From Kordia sp964351775 (GTDB lineage: Bacteria; Bacteroidota; Bacteroidia; Flavobacteriales; Flavobacteriaceae), in the NCBI GenBank assembly GCA_964351775.1, contig CAYGPQ010000073.1, positions 1-22,297 of the forward strand: DNA of 22,297 nt, read 5' to 3'. A program made the translations under genes and the position numbers. A model generated the notes under the pieces. It was not told the DNA's origin, searched no databases, and saw only the letters and a program-made list of their open reading frames with translations. Shown in pieces: positions 7,879-14,302 of the stretch. Each line of letters begins with the position of its first letter. The first letter of the stretch is position 1.

Positions 7879-8526
7879 TTAGGGTGATAAACGTTCTATT
7901 TTCCACGAATAGTCTGTTTGTAATTGATAGCGCATCCGGTCGTGTAATCGATTGGCTCTTCCTTGCCAAAATTCTATTTCTTGTGGTTTTACCATATAGC
8001 CTCCCCAATGTGCAGGACGCTCAATTTCTTTTCCTTCGTAGGCAGTTTCTAATGCTGCTAATTGTTGTTCTAATACTTCTCTGGAAGCAACTATTTCACT
8101 CTGTTTGGAAACAATGGCGCCTAGTTGACTTCCGCGTGGGCGCGATTCAAAATAGCCGTCAGATAAATTTTCAGCAATCTTTTCCACCTTTCCTTTGATG
8201 ATGATTTGTCGTTCCATTGCTGGCCAAAAAAACGAAATACACACATGAGGATTTTTGGCTATTGCCAAGCCTTTTTCGCTCTCATAATTTGAATAAAAAA
8301 TGAATCCTTCAAAGGTATATTTTTTTAGTAATACTACTCTACTTTTAGGAAAACCATCCAAACCAATGGTACTAATTGTCATCGCGTTCGCTTCGGCAAC
8401 AGTTTCTGATTTTTCTACTTCATAAAACCATTTTTGAAACATTTCCATCGGGTTTGTCAAACAGTTTTCTTCTAACAGTTCGCTTTTTTCGTAGGATTTT
8501 CTGTAATCGCTTAAATCTTGTTTCAT
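7879..8526 (-). CDS. pdxH: Pyridoxamine 5'-phosphate oxidase
   Basis: PdxH is the FMN-dependent oxidase that converts pyridoxine or pyridoxamine 5'-phosphate to pyridoxal 5'-phosphate. The 215-residue length and split-barrel pattern are typical. FMN/substrate-binding segments include PKSRVVLLKKYTFEGFIFYSNYES (60-83) and RQIIIKGKVEKI. ESRPRGSQLGAIVSKQS is the substrate-contact segment, and the family signature EFWQGRANRLHDRMRY is near the C-terminus. It is the first gene of a minus-strand run with sixA, ppk1 and ppx (16 bases to sixA). The biochemical link to polyphosphate is unclear; co-location may just be operon convenience. Confidence 0.95.
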   Translation of the reverse strand: MKQDLSDYRKSYEKSELLEENCLTNPMEMFQKWFYEVEKSETVAEANAMTISTIGLDGFPKSRVVLLKKYTFEGFIFYSNYESEKGLAIAKNPHVCISFFWPAMERQIIIKGKVEKIAENLSDGYFESRPRGSQLGAIVSKQSEIVASREVLEQQLAALETAYEGKEIERPAHWGGYMVKPQEIEFWQGRANRLHDRMRYQLQTDYSWKIERLSP

Positions 8527-8599
8527 TTGCTGAGCTTAACGTGCTTTATAAACATTGTATCGCGATTGCAATTTACAGCTTTTTAGTTGCTTTTAGAAG

Positions 8600-8607
8600 C
8601 AAAAATA
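8600..8607 (-). promoter_or_regulatory. Candidate -7 box for the pdxH-sixA-ppk1-ppx operon
   Basis: On the minus strand the sequence reads TATTTTTG (TAnnTTTG consensus), 73 bases before the pdxH ATG. No clear -33 TTG is seen at the right distance, so this is tentative. Confidence 0.35.
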
Positions 8608-8690
8608 ATCGGATTTGTATTAAATTTTTTGAAAGTGATATTGCTAATTCTTTTATTCGTATTTTTAAGTACTTCAAAATTTAGTTTGTC

Positions 8691-9761
8691 ATGAAAATTC
8701 GCTATTACGGTATCTTGTGCCTTTTATTTTTCTTTATAAGTTGCCACAAAACTATTGAACCAGTACAACCTGAAGCTTCCAAGATTCCATATTTTGATAC
8801 TACTGGACGCGATGATATTACAACTGGTGGTATTAAAATGATTCCAATTACAACCCCAAAAGGCACTTTTAAGGTTTGGACCAAACGTGTTGGGAATAAT
8901 CCAACAATGAAAGTATTATTGCTTCACGGTGGCCCTGGAATTACACATGAAATTTTTGAGTGTTTTGATAGTTTTTTTCCAGAAGCTGGTATTGAGTATT
9001 ATTATTATGATCAGTTGGGCTCGTATTACAGCGATCAGCCTAAAGATAAGAGTTTGTGGGACTTGGATCGTTTTGTAGAAGAAGTAGAACAGGTTCGCAT
9101 TGCATTAAATCTGAACAAAGACAATTTTTATTTGTATGGACAATCATGGGGAGGAATTTTGGGCTTGCAATATGCGTTGAAATATCAAGAGCATTTGAAA
9201 GGGTTAATTATTTCAAACATGGTTCCGTCCATTCCCGATTATCAGAAATATTCTGATGAAGTGTTAGCACCGCAACTGCCACCAGAAGTCCTAAAAGAGA
9301 TTTTATTGTATGAAGAGAAAGAGGATTATGGAAATCCAAGATATCTAGATTTAATTGTACAACATTATTATACAAAACATGTCATTAGAATGCCTGTAGA
9401 TAGTTGGCCCGAACCTGTGAGTCGTTCGTTTAAACATTTGAATACAGATGTGTATATAACCATGCAAGGTCCAAGCGAGTTTGGTATTAAAGGAGATGCA
9501 ACGTTGAAAAATTGGGATGTAAAAGATCGCTTGAAAGAGATTAATGTACCCACTTTAAGTATTGGCGCACAGTATGATACGATGGATCCAAATCAAATGG
9601 GTTGGCTAGCGAAAGAAGTTCAAAATGGTCGTTTTTTATTTTGTCCACAAGGAAGTCATTTGTCACAGTTTGACGATCAAGAAGTGTTTTTTAAGGGCTT
9701 GATTGATTTTATTAAAGATGTTGACCAAGGTAATCCGATGCAGACAGCATCCTCTGAGTGA
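8691..9761 (+). CDS. Proline iminopeptidase-family alpha/beta hydrolase, lipoprotein
   Basis: The 356-residue protein starts with a lipoprotein signal peptide ending in the lipobox FISC (Cys18), so it should be acylated and anchored to a membrane outside the cytoplasm. The hydrolase domain has the HGGPG oxyanion motif (79-83), the YYYDQLGSYYSD segment, the nucleophile elbow GQSWGG with Ser152, a likely acid Asp296 (in GAQYDTMDP) and His323 (in GSHLSQFDD). This set is typical of peptidase family S33, which removes N-terminal proline or acts on small peptides and esters. Substrate is not predictable. It is divergent from pdxH and convergent with the small RiPP precursor genes, separated from them by an inverted-repeat element. 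Confidence 0.88.
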   Translation: MKIRYYGILCLLFFFISCHKTIEPVQPEASKIPYFDTTGRDDITTGGIKMIPITTPKGTFKVWTKRVGNNPTMKVLLLHGGPGITHEIFECFDSFFPEAGIEYYYYDQLGSYYSDQPKDKSLWDLDRFVEEVEQVRIALNLNKDNFYLYGQSWGGILGLQYALKYQEHLKGLIISNMVPSIPDYQKYSDEVLAPQLPPEVLKEILLYEEKEDYGNPRYLDLIVQHYYTKHVIRMPVDSWPEPVSRSFKHLNTDVYITMQGPSEFGIKGDATLKNWDVKDRLKEINVPTLSIGAQYDTMDPNQMGWLAKEVQNGRFLFCPQGSHLSQFDDQEVFFKGLIDFIKDVDQGNPMQTASSE

Positions 9762-9773
9762 TTATTAAAAAAA

Positions 9774-9851
9774 GACTGTCTAAAAAGTTAAGAATTTCGT
9801 CAAACCAAACATGATTCAGAATGACGCCTTTTAAAACTTTTTCAGACAGCC
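9774..9851. repeat. Inverted-repeat element, also terminator-like for the minus strand
   Basis: Arms GACTGTCTAAAAAGTT (9774-9789) and AACTTTTTCAGACAGCC (9835-9851) are near-perfect reverse complements around a 45-base core that contains ATGATTCAGAATGACG. From memory, core and arms resemble dispersed palindromic intergenic elements common in Flavobacteriaceae. Read on the minus strand, the second arm runs straight into T7, so it can act as an intrinsic terminator for the RiPP precursor transcript. Confidence 0.65.
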
Positions 9852-9878
9852 GCTTAGATTTTTAGAATATATTCTAAA

Positions 9879-10088
9879 TTAGTTTTCTTGTTCAAATGTG
9901 CAACCACCAGCGCCAAATTCGCTAGGTGCATTATTACAACCTAAAATAGTTCCTGGTAATGTGGATGTACATATTCCTAGTGTGTGCGGGCATGGATACG
10001 TTTCTCCACCTCCAACAATCGTATTTCCGTTTACTAAAGAAATGTTACTCTTGTTTAATGATAATTTTGTTTTTAATCTTTTTTTCAT
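9879..10088 (-). CDS. RiPP precursor peptide, class I lanthipeptide-like
   Basis: This encodes a 69-residue peptide. The N-terminal leader MKKRLKTKLSLNKSNISLVNG is lysine-rich with the K-x-L-x-LNK-x-x-I-S pattern of Bacteroidota class I lanthipeptide leaders and ends in a Gly-Gly-Gly stretch (26-28), the probable cleavage zone. The core has four cysteines (33, 40, 51, 63) spaced among several Thr/Ser (30, 36, 41-43, 47, 56, 64) plus Gly and Pro, as expected for thioether ring formation. No LanB, LanC or transporter gene is in the window, so modification is an inference from the leader. It lies downstream of a second precursor and a membrane regulator on the same strand. An alternative is a peptide exported unmodified or with disulfides. 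Confidence 0.75.
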   Translation of the reverse strand: MKKRLKTKLSLNKSNISLVNGNTIVGGGETYPCPHTLGICTSTLPGTILGCNNAPSEFGAGGCTFEQEN

Positions 10089-10245
10089 GATTTAAGTTTT
10101 TAAAATGCCTCCATTTGTATAGGTTTTCGGCAACACCTATCCATCGATTGATGTAGCCAAAGTAGGAAGCATTTGAACAGAAAAAAAACAAGTATCGCTT
10201 AAATTGGATGATTTAAGGATGCTAAAACTGACTAGAGATACGTCC

Positions 10246-10404
10246 TTATTTTATTGCATAACAAACACCTTGATCGTCTGGAGCTTGTGTCATTGGAACA
10301 GAAACTGGGTTGGTTCCGCCTTTAATCATGCTTGCTTGGTGTTGTGTCATGGTTACAATAACCTTTTTACGTAGTTGTAAATTTTTAAGAATGTGTTTTT
10401 TCAT
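10246..10404 (-). CDS. Second small RiPP-like precursor, 52 residues
   Basis: I translated this short gene by hand: ATG at 10404-10402, TAA at 10248-10246, 52 codons plus stop. The leader is MKKHILKNLQLRKKVIVTMT followed by QHQASMIKGG. It has the K-x-L-x-LRKK pattern, a hydrophobic helix and a Gly-Gly at 29-30, all typical of Bacteroidota natural-product precursors. The putative core (31-52) has one cysteine (48), Thr31, Ser35, Thr39 and three prolines. One cysteine limits it to a single thioether ring, or it may serve another modification type. Its leader and core differ from the neighbouring four-cysteine precursor, so the two are not simple duplicates. It sits between the TPR/AraC regulator and that precursor on the same strand. 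Confidence 0.7.
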   Translation of the reverse strand: MKKHILKNLQLRKKVIVTMTQHQASMIKGGTNPVSVPMTQAPDDQGVCYAIK

Positions 10405-10446
10405 GATATATAGATTTATTTAATTTTAAAGCTTTCTATTTTAATT

Positions 10447-10473
10447 TTTACGATGGTAGCCCCGCACCGTAAA
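10447..10473 (-). other. GC-rich hairpin between regulator and RiPP precursors
   Basis: On the minus strand UUUACGGUG pairs with CAUCGUAAA (9 bp with one G-U pair) around a 9-base GC-rich loop CGGGGCUAC. It stands out in an AT-rich spacer. No T-tract follows on the minus strand, so it is not an ordinary terminator. It could be a processing or attenuation site, or the end of the regulator transcript. Confidence 0.5.
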
Positions 10474-10489
10474 TTGTCTAATTTAAGTT

Positions 10490-12223
10490 TTATTTTTTAA
10501 TTTTAGGAATCTCACATTTTTTTTGTGCTTCGCGTTTTTCTAATTCTTTGATATAGTAGGAAGGATAAATCCCTGTTGCTTTTTTGAAATGTTTTGTAAA
10601 CGATTCTGGACTTTTGTAGCCAACTTCCAAGGCAATATGTTTGATAGCGTATTTACGAAATTGCGAGTGTGTTTTCAACCGATTGATGGCGTAATTGATT
10701 CGTAATTCGTTCAGGTATTGATAAAATGTCTTTCCTTTTTCTTCTTTTAGAATTTTTGTTAAATACGTTGCATTGGTTTTTACTTTCTTAGCCAAATTTG
10801 CCAATGAACAGTTTACATCTAAATAATATTCTTGTGCTTCAACTTTTACAAGATTTTTGATAACTTCTAGCACTTTTTCGTCTGTAATTTTGATTTCTTT
10901 ATGTTTAGAAACCAAATTAATAGCTGCTGGTTCATGGTTTTTAATGAGTTTTTCAAAATTTTCCTTGTTCACCTTTGCCCTTCTTTTATAGTATATTAAA
11001 AAATAAATAGAAGCAATACAAATCAGCCCTACAACTCCAAGAATCATTTTGTAAAATACCGCAGTTTTTTCAATAGAATCGATTACTTTATCGCGAATGC
11101 GCAATTCACTTTTTAACAATGCGGTATTGATTTTATTATTTTCTTTATCTGTAATTTTATCCAAATCATTTCGTGCCGTTTCGTAGATTCTGGATTGTTC
11201 CGAGTTTCCAATTGCGATATAACTTTTTGATAGAAAATCGTACGTATCAATGAGTTGAAGTGGTTTAAATTCGTCATCATTTACTTTTTCAGATTGATTC
11301 GCCACTAGAATTACATTTTCAAGATGCGTAATCGCTTTCGTATAGTCTTTGAGTCGATAGTAACACGCGCCTGTGTAAAAAAGTGTTTCGGTTAATCGCT
11401 TTTTATTTTCAATTTGTTCGATAAATTTTTTAGCTTTTTTAAGATATGCCAAAGAGGTTTGATACTCATCTTTTAAGTAATACGCAATTCCAAAATCAAC
11501 ATTGAAATAACTTTCATCAACTTTATTGTCAATAGAAAGACATATTTCATATCCTTTTTTACTGTAATATATAGCGGAGTCAGGCTGTTGCAAAGTCAAA
11601 TAGGTTCCGCCAATTCCCATCAATGTTCTGGCAATAACCGTTTTGTTTAAATCTAACTCCACTGCTTTTTGGTAGGAAGTTTTATAATTCCGTAATGCTT
11701 CTTCAAAATTACCAGCATTCCGTTTTATTTTGGCAATATTAATGGCTGCTTTTAGTAAATCCTTTTTTTTATTTTTAGAAAAAGCATCATCATATACACG
11801 AGTATAATATGTTAATGCGATTTCATCTTTTTTGTCTAAGACATACGCGTTTCCTATTCGGAGTAGAAATAAGTTTTTTTCGGGGAGTTCTTTCGTTTCG
11901 ATGAATTGCAAACCTCTATTGAGTGTATCAATTGCCGTTTGGTACACGCCTTTTTCAGTTAAAATAATTCCTTTGAGCAAATAGGCTTTTGCAATTATAA
12001 TACTGTCTTTTTTTTTCAACGCAAGCTGCATCAATTGTTCGGAATATTCCGTTGCTTTTTTAAAATCTTTGTTCAGATTTTCTTCAATTCTGCATATTAG
12101 TTCTTCAATATTATATTCTTTTTCATCATTCTTTTCAGTACTACAACTTGCGAATAACCCACAAGTTAATAGCACAAAAAGCACTTTTTTTGGGCACAGC
12201 TTAACTTTTGTATAGAAAGTCAT
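10490..12223 (-). CDS. Membrane-anchored TPR protein with AraC-type HTH domain
   Basis: The 577-residue protein begins with a signal sequence containing a possible lipobox (FASC, Cys27). About 330 residues of tetratricopeptide-like helical repeats follow (for example ALTYYTRVYDDAF, EALRNYKTSYQKA, DSAIYYSKKGYEI, TSLAYLKKAKKF, KAITHLENVI), then a coiled segment, one transmembrane helix (about 391-411) with a basic YYKRRAK stop, and a C-terminal AraC/XylS helix-turn-helix pair (about 468-560, including SLANLAKKVKTNATYLTKILKEE and IALEVGYKSPESFTKHFKKATG). The topology suggests an extracytoplasmic sensor with a cytoplasmic DNA-binding domain. Its ATG lies 13 bases after the rnz stop, so it is likely co-transcribed with rnz, and it precedes the two RiPP precursor genes. 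Ligand and targets are unknown. Confidence 0.9.
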   Translation of the reverse strand: MTFYTKVKLCPKKVLFVLLTCGLFASCSTEKNDEKEYNIEELICRIEENLNKDFKKATEYSEQLMQLALKKKDSIIIAKAYLLKGIILTEKGVYQTAIDTLNRGLQFIETKELPEKNLFLLRIGNAYVLDKKDEIALTYYTRVYDDAFSKNKKKDLLKAAINIAKIKRNAGNFEEALRNYKTSYQKAVELDLNKTVIARTLMGIGGTYLTLQQPDSAIYYSKKGYEICLSIDNKVDESYFNVDFGIAYYLKDEYQTSLAYLKKAKKFIEQIENKKRLTETLFYTGACYYRLKDYTKAITHLENVILVANQSEKVNDDEFKPLQLIDTYDFLSKSYIAIGNSEQSRIYETARNDLDKITDKENNKINTALLKSELRIRDKVIDSIEKTAVFYKMILGVVGLICIASIYFLIYYKRRAKVNKENFEKLIKNHEPAAINLVSKHKEIKITDEKVLEVIKNLVKVEAQEYYLDVNCSLANLAKKVKTNATYLTKILKEEKGKTFYQYLNELRINYAINRLKTHSQFRKYAIKHIALEVGYKSPESFTKHFKKATGIYPSYYIKELEKREAQKKCEIPKIKK

Positions 12224-12236
12224 TTATTTCATAGAA

Positions 12237-13145
12237 TTAATTAAACTCAAACACTTTTCCGTCGTCGGCTAATACTACATTTTCAAATACGGTTTGTGCT
12301 TCTTCTTTGAATTCCTTGAAGCCATCATAACGCGTTGAAAAATGACCTAGTATTAACTGGCCAACATTCGCTTCTTTGGCAATAATTGCTGCCTGTTTTG
12401 CGGTAGTATGCTTGGTTTTAGCGGCTAATTGATCGTGTTTATCTAAAAAAGTAGCTTCGTGATATAATACATCTACATTTTTAATTTGATCAATGATTTC
12501 AGGGAAATATACCGTATCACTGCAAAATGCGTACCCTTTTGATTTAGGAGGATCAAAAGTGAGTTTTTCATTGGGAATGACTTCGCCAGAATCCAGCGTA
12601 ATGTCTCTCCCATTTTTGATATTTTGATAGTAACATTTTTCTATTTCATAGTTGAGAACAGCATTGACATTTAGTTTGCGTTCTTTTACTTTTTCTTTGA
12701 ATAGAAAACCATTTGTATACACTCTATGATCTAATGGAATCGTTGTTACGGTAATTTTGTCATCTTCAAATATGACTTCAGCCGTTTTACTTTCTAATTC
12801 ATGAAAACAGAGTTTATAGCTTGTCCATGATTTGGTGAGTTTTAGTTGTAATAATGTGAGTTCTTTGAGTCCTTTTGGACCATAAATATGCAAATCTGTA
12901 TCGCGTCCTAGCAACATAAACGTGGAGATCAATCCTATGAGTCCATAGAAATGATCGCCATGTAAATGTGAGATAAATATATGTTTAATTCTGGCAAATT
13001 TTACTTTACTTCTTCGAAGTTGTACTTGTGTTCCTTCACCACAATCAATTAGAAATATGTGATTTCGAATTTCAAGAATTTGTGCTGTCGGATTTGAATT
13101 TTTTGTGGGTGTTGCTGCATAACAGCCTAAAATGGTTAATTTCAT
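12237..13145 (-). CDS. rnz: Ribonuclease Z
   Basis: RNase Z is the zinc-dependent endonuclease that matures the 3' ends of tRNAs. The 302-residue protein is a metallo-beta-lactamase fold of normal length. The metal site is visible: Asp34 (in LIDCGEGTQ), HLHGDH (60-65), His140 (in PLDHRVYTNGF), Asp210 (in AFCSDTVYFPE), and His268 (in LILGHFSTRY), with a conserved YHEATF near 228-233. The N-terminal block reads LGCYAATPT in place of the commoner LGTSSAVPT. It starts 23 bases after the STAS-like gene and is followed closely by the TPR/AraC regulator. Confidence 0.95.
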   Translation of the reverse strand: MKLTILGCYAATPTKNSNPTAQILEIRNHIFLIDCGEGTQVQLRRSKVKFARIKHIFISHLHGDHFYGLIGLISTFMLLGRDTDLHIYGPKGLKELTLLQLKLTKSWTSYKLCFHELESKTAEVIFEDDKITVTTIPLDHRVYTNGFLFKEKVKERKLNVNAVLNYEIEKCYYQNIKNGRDITLDSGEVIPNEKLTFDPPKSKGYAFCSDTVYFPEIIDQIKNVDVLYHEATFLDKHDQLAAKTKHTTAKQAAIIAKEANVGQLILGHFSTRYDGFKEFKEEAQTVFENVVLADDGKVFEFN

Positions 13146-13168
13146 GTATGTGTTTTAATCCTTGGAAG

Positions 13169-13501
13169 TTAGAAGCCTAAATCGCGTTCTATTTCTTCCA
13201 TTTCAATGATATCAAAAGCTTCTTGTAATGTTGGAACTGTTATGATAGCTTCTGGCAAGTCATCGACATTCATTTTATTCGTTACAATAACAAACGAGTG
13301 TTTTGCGGCACGATGTGTTTTGGAGAGTTGTAAAAATTCTACCAAATCACTTTCGCCTAAATTCTGAAACGAAAATAAATTTACAATGATATTATCATGT
13401 TTAATTTCGTTGTAACGTGCATTAATTTTTTTTACAAGTTCCACCGTATTAGGAACTTCTTGTGTAATGATCAGAATATTTTCTTGCTTGTCTAAAATCA
13501 T
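13169..13501 (-). CDS. Small STAS-like protein next to RNase Z
   Basis: This 110-residue soluble protein has an alternating beta-alpha pattern that resembles a STAS (anti-sigma-factor antagonist) domain: an N-terminal NILIITQEVP strand, a helix, DNIIVNLFSFQNLGESDLVEFLQLSKTHRAAKHSFVIVTN as central strands and helix, and a helical acidic C-terminus. There is no convincing phosphorylatable Ser/Thr in the usual place; NLGESD occupies that region. I infer the fold only from pattern. From memory, small proteins like this are frequently found beside rnz in Flavobacteriaceae and are sometimes mislabelled as RNase Z. It precedes rnz by 23 bases, and its function is unknown. Confidence 0.6.
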   Translation of the reverse strand: MILDKQENILIITQEVPNTVELVKKINARYNEIKHDNIIVNLFSFQNLGESDLVEFLQLSKTHRAAKHSFVIVTNKMNVDDLPEAIITVPTLQEAFDIIEMEEIERDLGF

Positions 13502-13659
13502 AGGTTAATAGTTTAGAGGTTCTGGTTATCTTTTTAAGATCTACTAACAATTTACAAAATTTACTTCATAGTTGTATTCTTAAAATAGGTTTAACACTAT
13601 TTTAATTTTTAAAGCTAAAAAGAAATTTATTTATCACTGTTGTCAACAAAAGATATAAG

Positions 13660-13700
13660 ACCGCTACGCTTCGACAAGCTCAGTGCAAGCGCTGTTAGAT
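13660..13700. repeat. Flavobacterial-type intergenic repeat with GCTTCGACAAGC hairpin
   Basis: The stretch contains CGCTACGCTTCGACAAGCTC followed by AGTGCAAGCGC, with a small GCTT-CGAC-AAGC stem. From memory, near-identical strings recur in intergenic regions of many Flavobacteriaceae genomes. The surrounding 256-base gap (13502-13757) holds nothing else that I recognise. Confidence 0.5.
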
Positions 13701-13757
13701 CATAGAATAAAGACGAAATGGTAACTACCTGAAAATAAAGCTTATAATTATATCGTT

Positions 13758-14228
13758 TTAATCATGAATATCTAGTAAGAACTCAGCATATCGATTTTCA
13801 ATTTTGAAATCTTTCTCTAAGTTTTCAATGGTAAAATCCCATTCGTCACTTGGAACCCAATCTCCGCAAGCTGTCAGATGTAAGTTTGTCATAAATCTTT
13901 CATAACTTTCTGAATAATAAACATCTTTTAGTTCAAAAAAATCCATTCTGTTCTCTAAATCAACAGCACTTATTTTATTATTGAGCCACCTGTTTATAAG
14001 TAAATCTAGTGTTTCTAGTTTGGCTAATTTTTCTTCTTTAGAAATTTCAAATGCTTCACATATAAACTCATAAATATCGCCTCTTGTTGGCTTTTTTAAT
14101 GCTACAATTTTTTGCAAAGCTTCATTCCCGTTTGTTTCGCCTAAAAAATCGAGCAATACCTTAGGTAAATTTTCAGGATAAATTTCTCCAATTTCGTAAG
14201 CAACATATATTTCTTTTAAAGAATTCAT
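13758..14228 (-). CDS. Hypothetical acidic cytoplasmic protein
   Basis: I do not recognise this 156-residue protein. It has no signal peptide or membrane segment, is acidic and predicted largely helical, with a central block (about 60-100) rich in Glu/Lys/Leu and a second half with several aromatic residues (VYYSESYERF, GDWVPSDEWDF). It is flanked by gaps of 256 and 74 bases, so it is probably a single-gene unit. Its codon use looks like that of its neighbours. Such small acidic proteins are sometimes immunity proteins or adaptors, but no partner gene is beside it, so I make no functional claim. Confidence 0.7.
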   Translation of the reverse strand: MNSLKEIYVAYEIGEIYPENLPKVLLDFLGETNGNEALQKIVALKKPTRGDIYEFICEAFEISKEEKLAKLETLDLLINRWLNNKISAVDLENRMDFFELKDVYYSESYERFMTNLHLTACGDWVPSDEWDFTIENLEKDFKIENRYAEFLLDIHD

Positions 14229-14302
14229 TTTGAATGTTTTGTAAGTCTATTTTATAATAAAAAATTTTCATTCTTCAGAAAAAGAACAAATTAAATAAAA
14301 TT

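Noticed and set aside
8691..9761. S33 hydrolase as the dedicated leader peptidase of the RiPP precursors
   Set aside because: It is a lipoprotein outside the cytoplasm, convergent with the precursors and separated by a terminator-like repeat; Gly-Gly leaders are normally cut by C39-type or subtilisin-type proteases.
10101..10144. Possible 14-codon leader peptide before the first RiPP precursor (MDRCCRKPIQMEAF)
   Set aside because: Too short to support, no start signal, and no evidence of coupling; short frames like this are expected by chance.
13758..14228. Toxin-antitoxin or immunity protein
   Set aside because: The protein is acidic and isolated, but there is no partner gene on either side, so nothing supports a toxin system.
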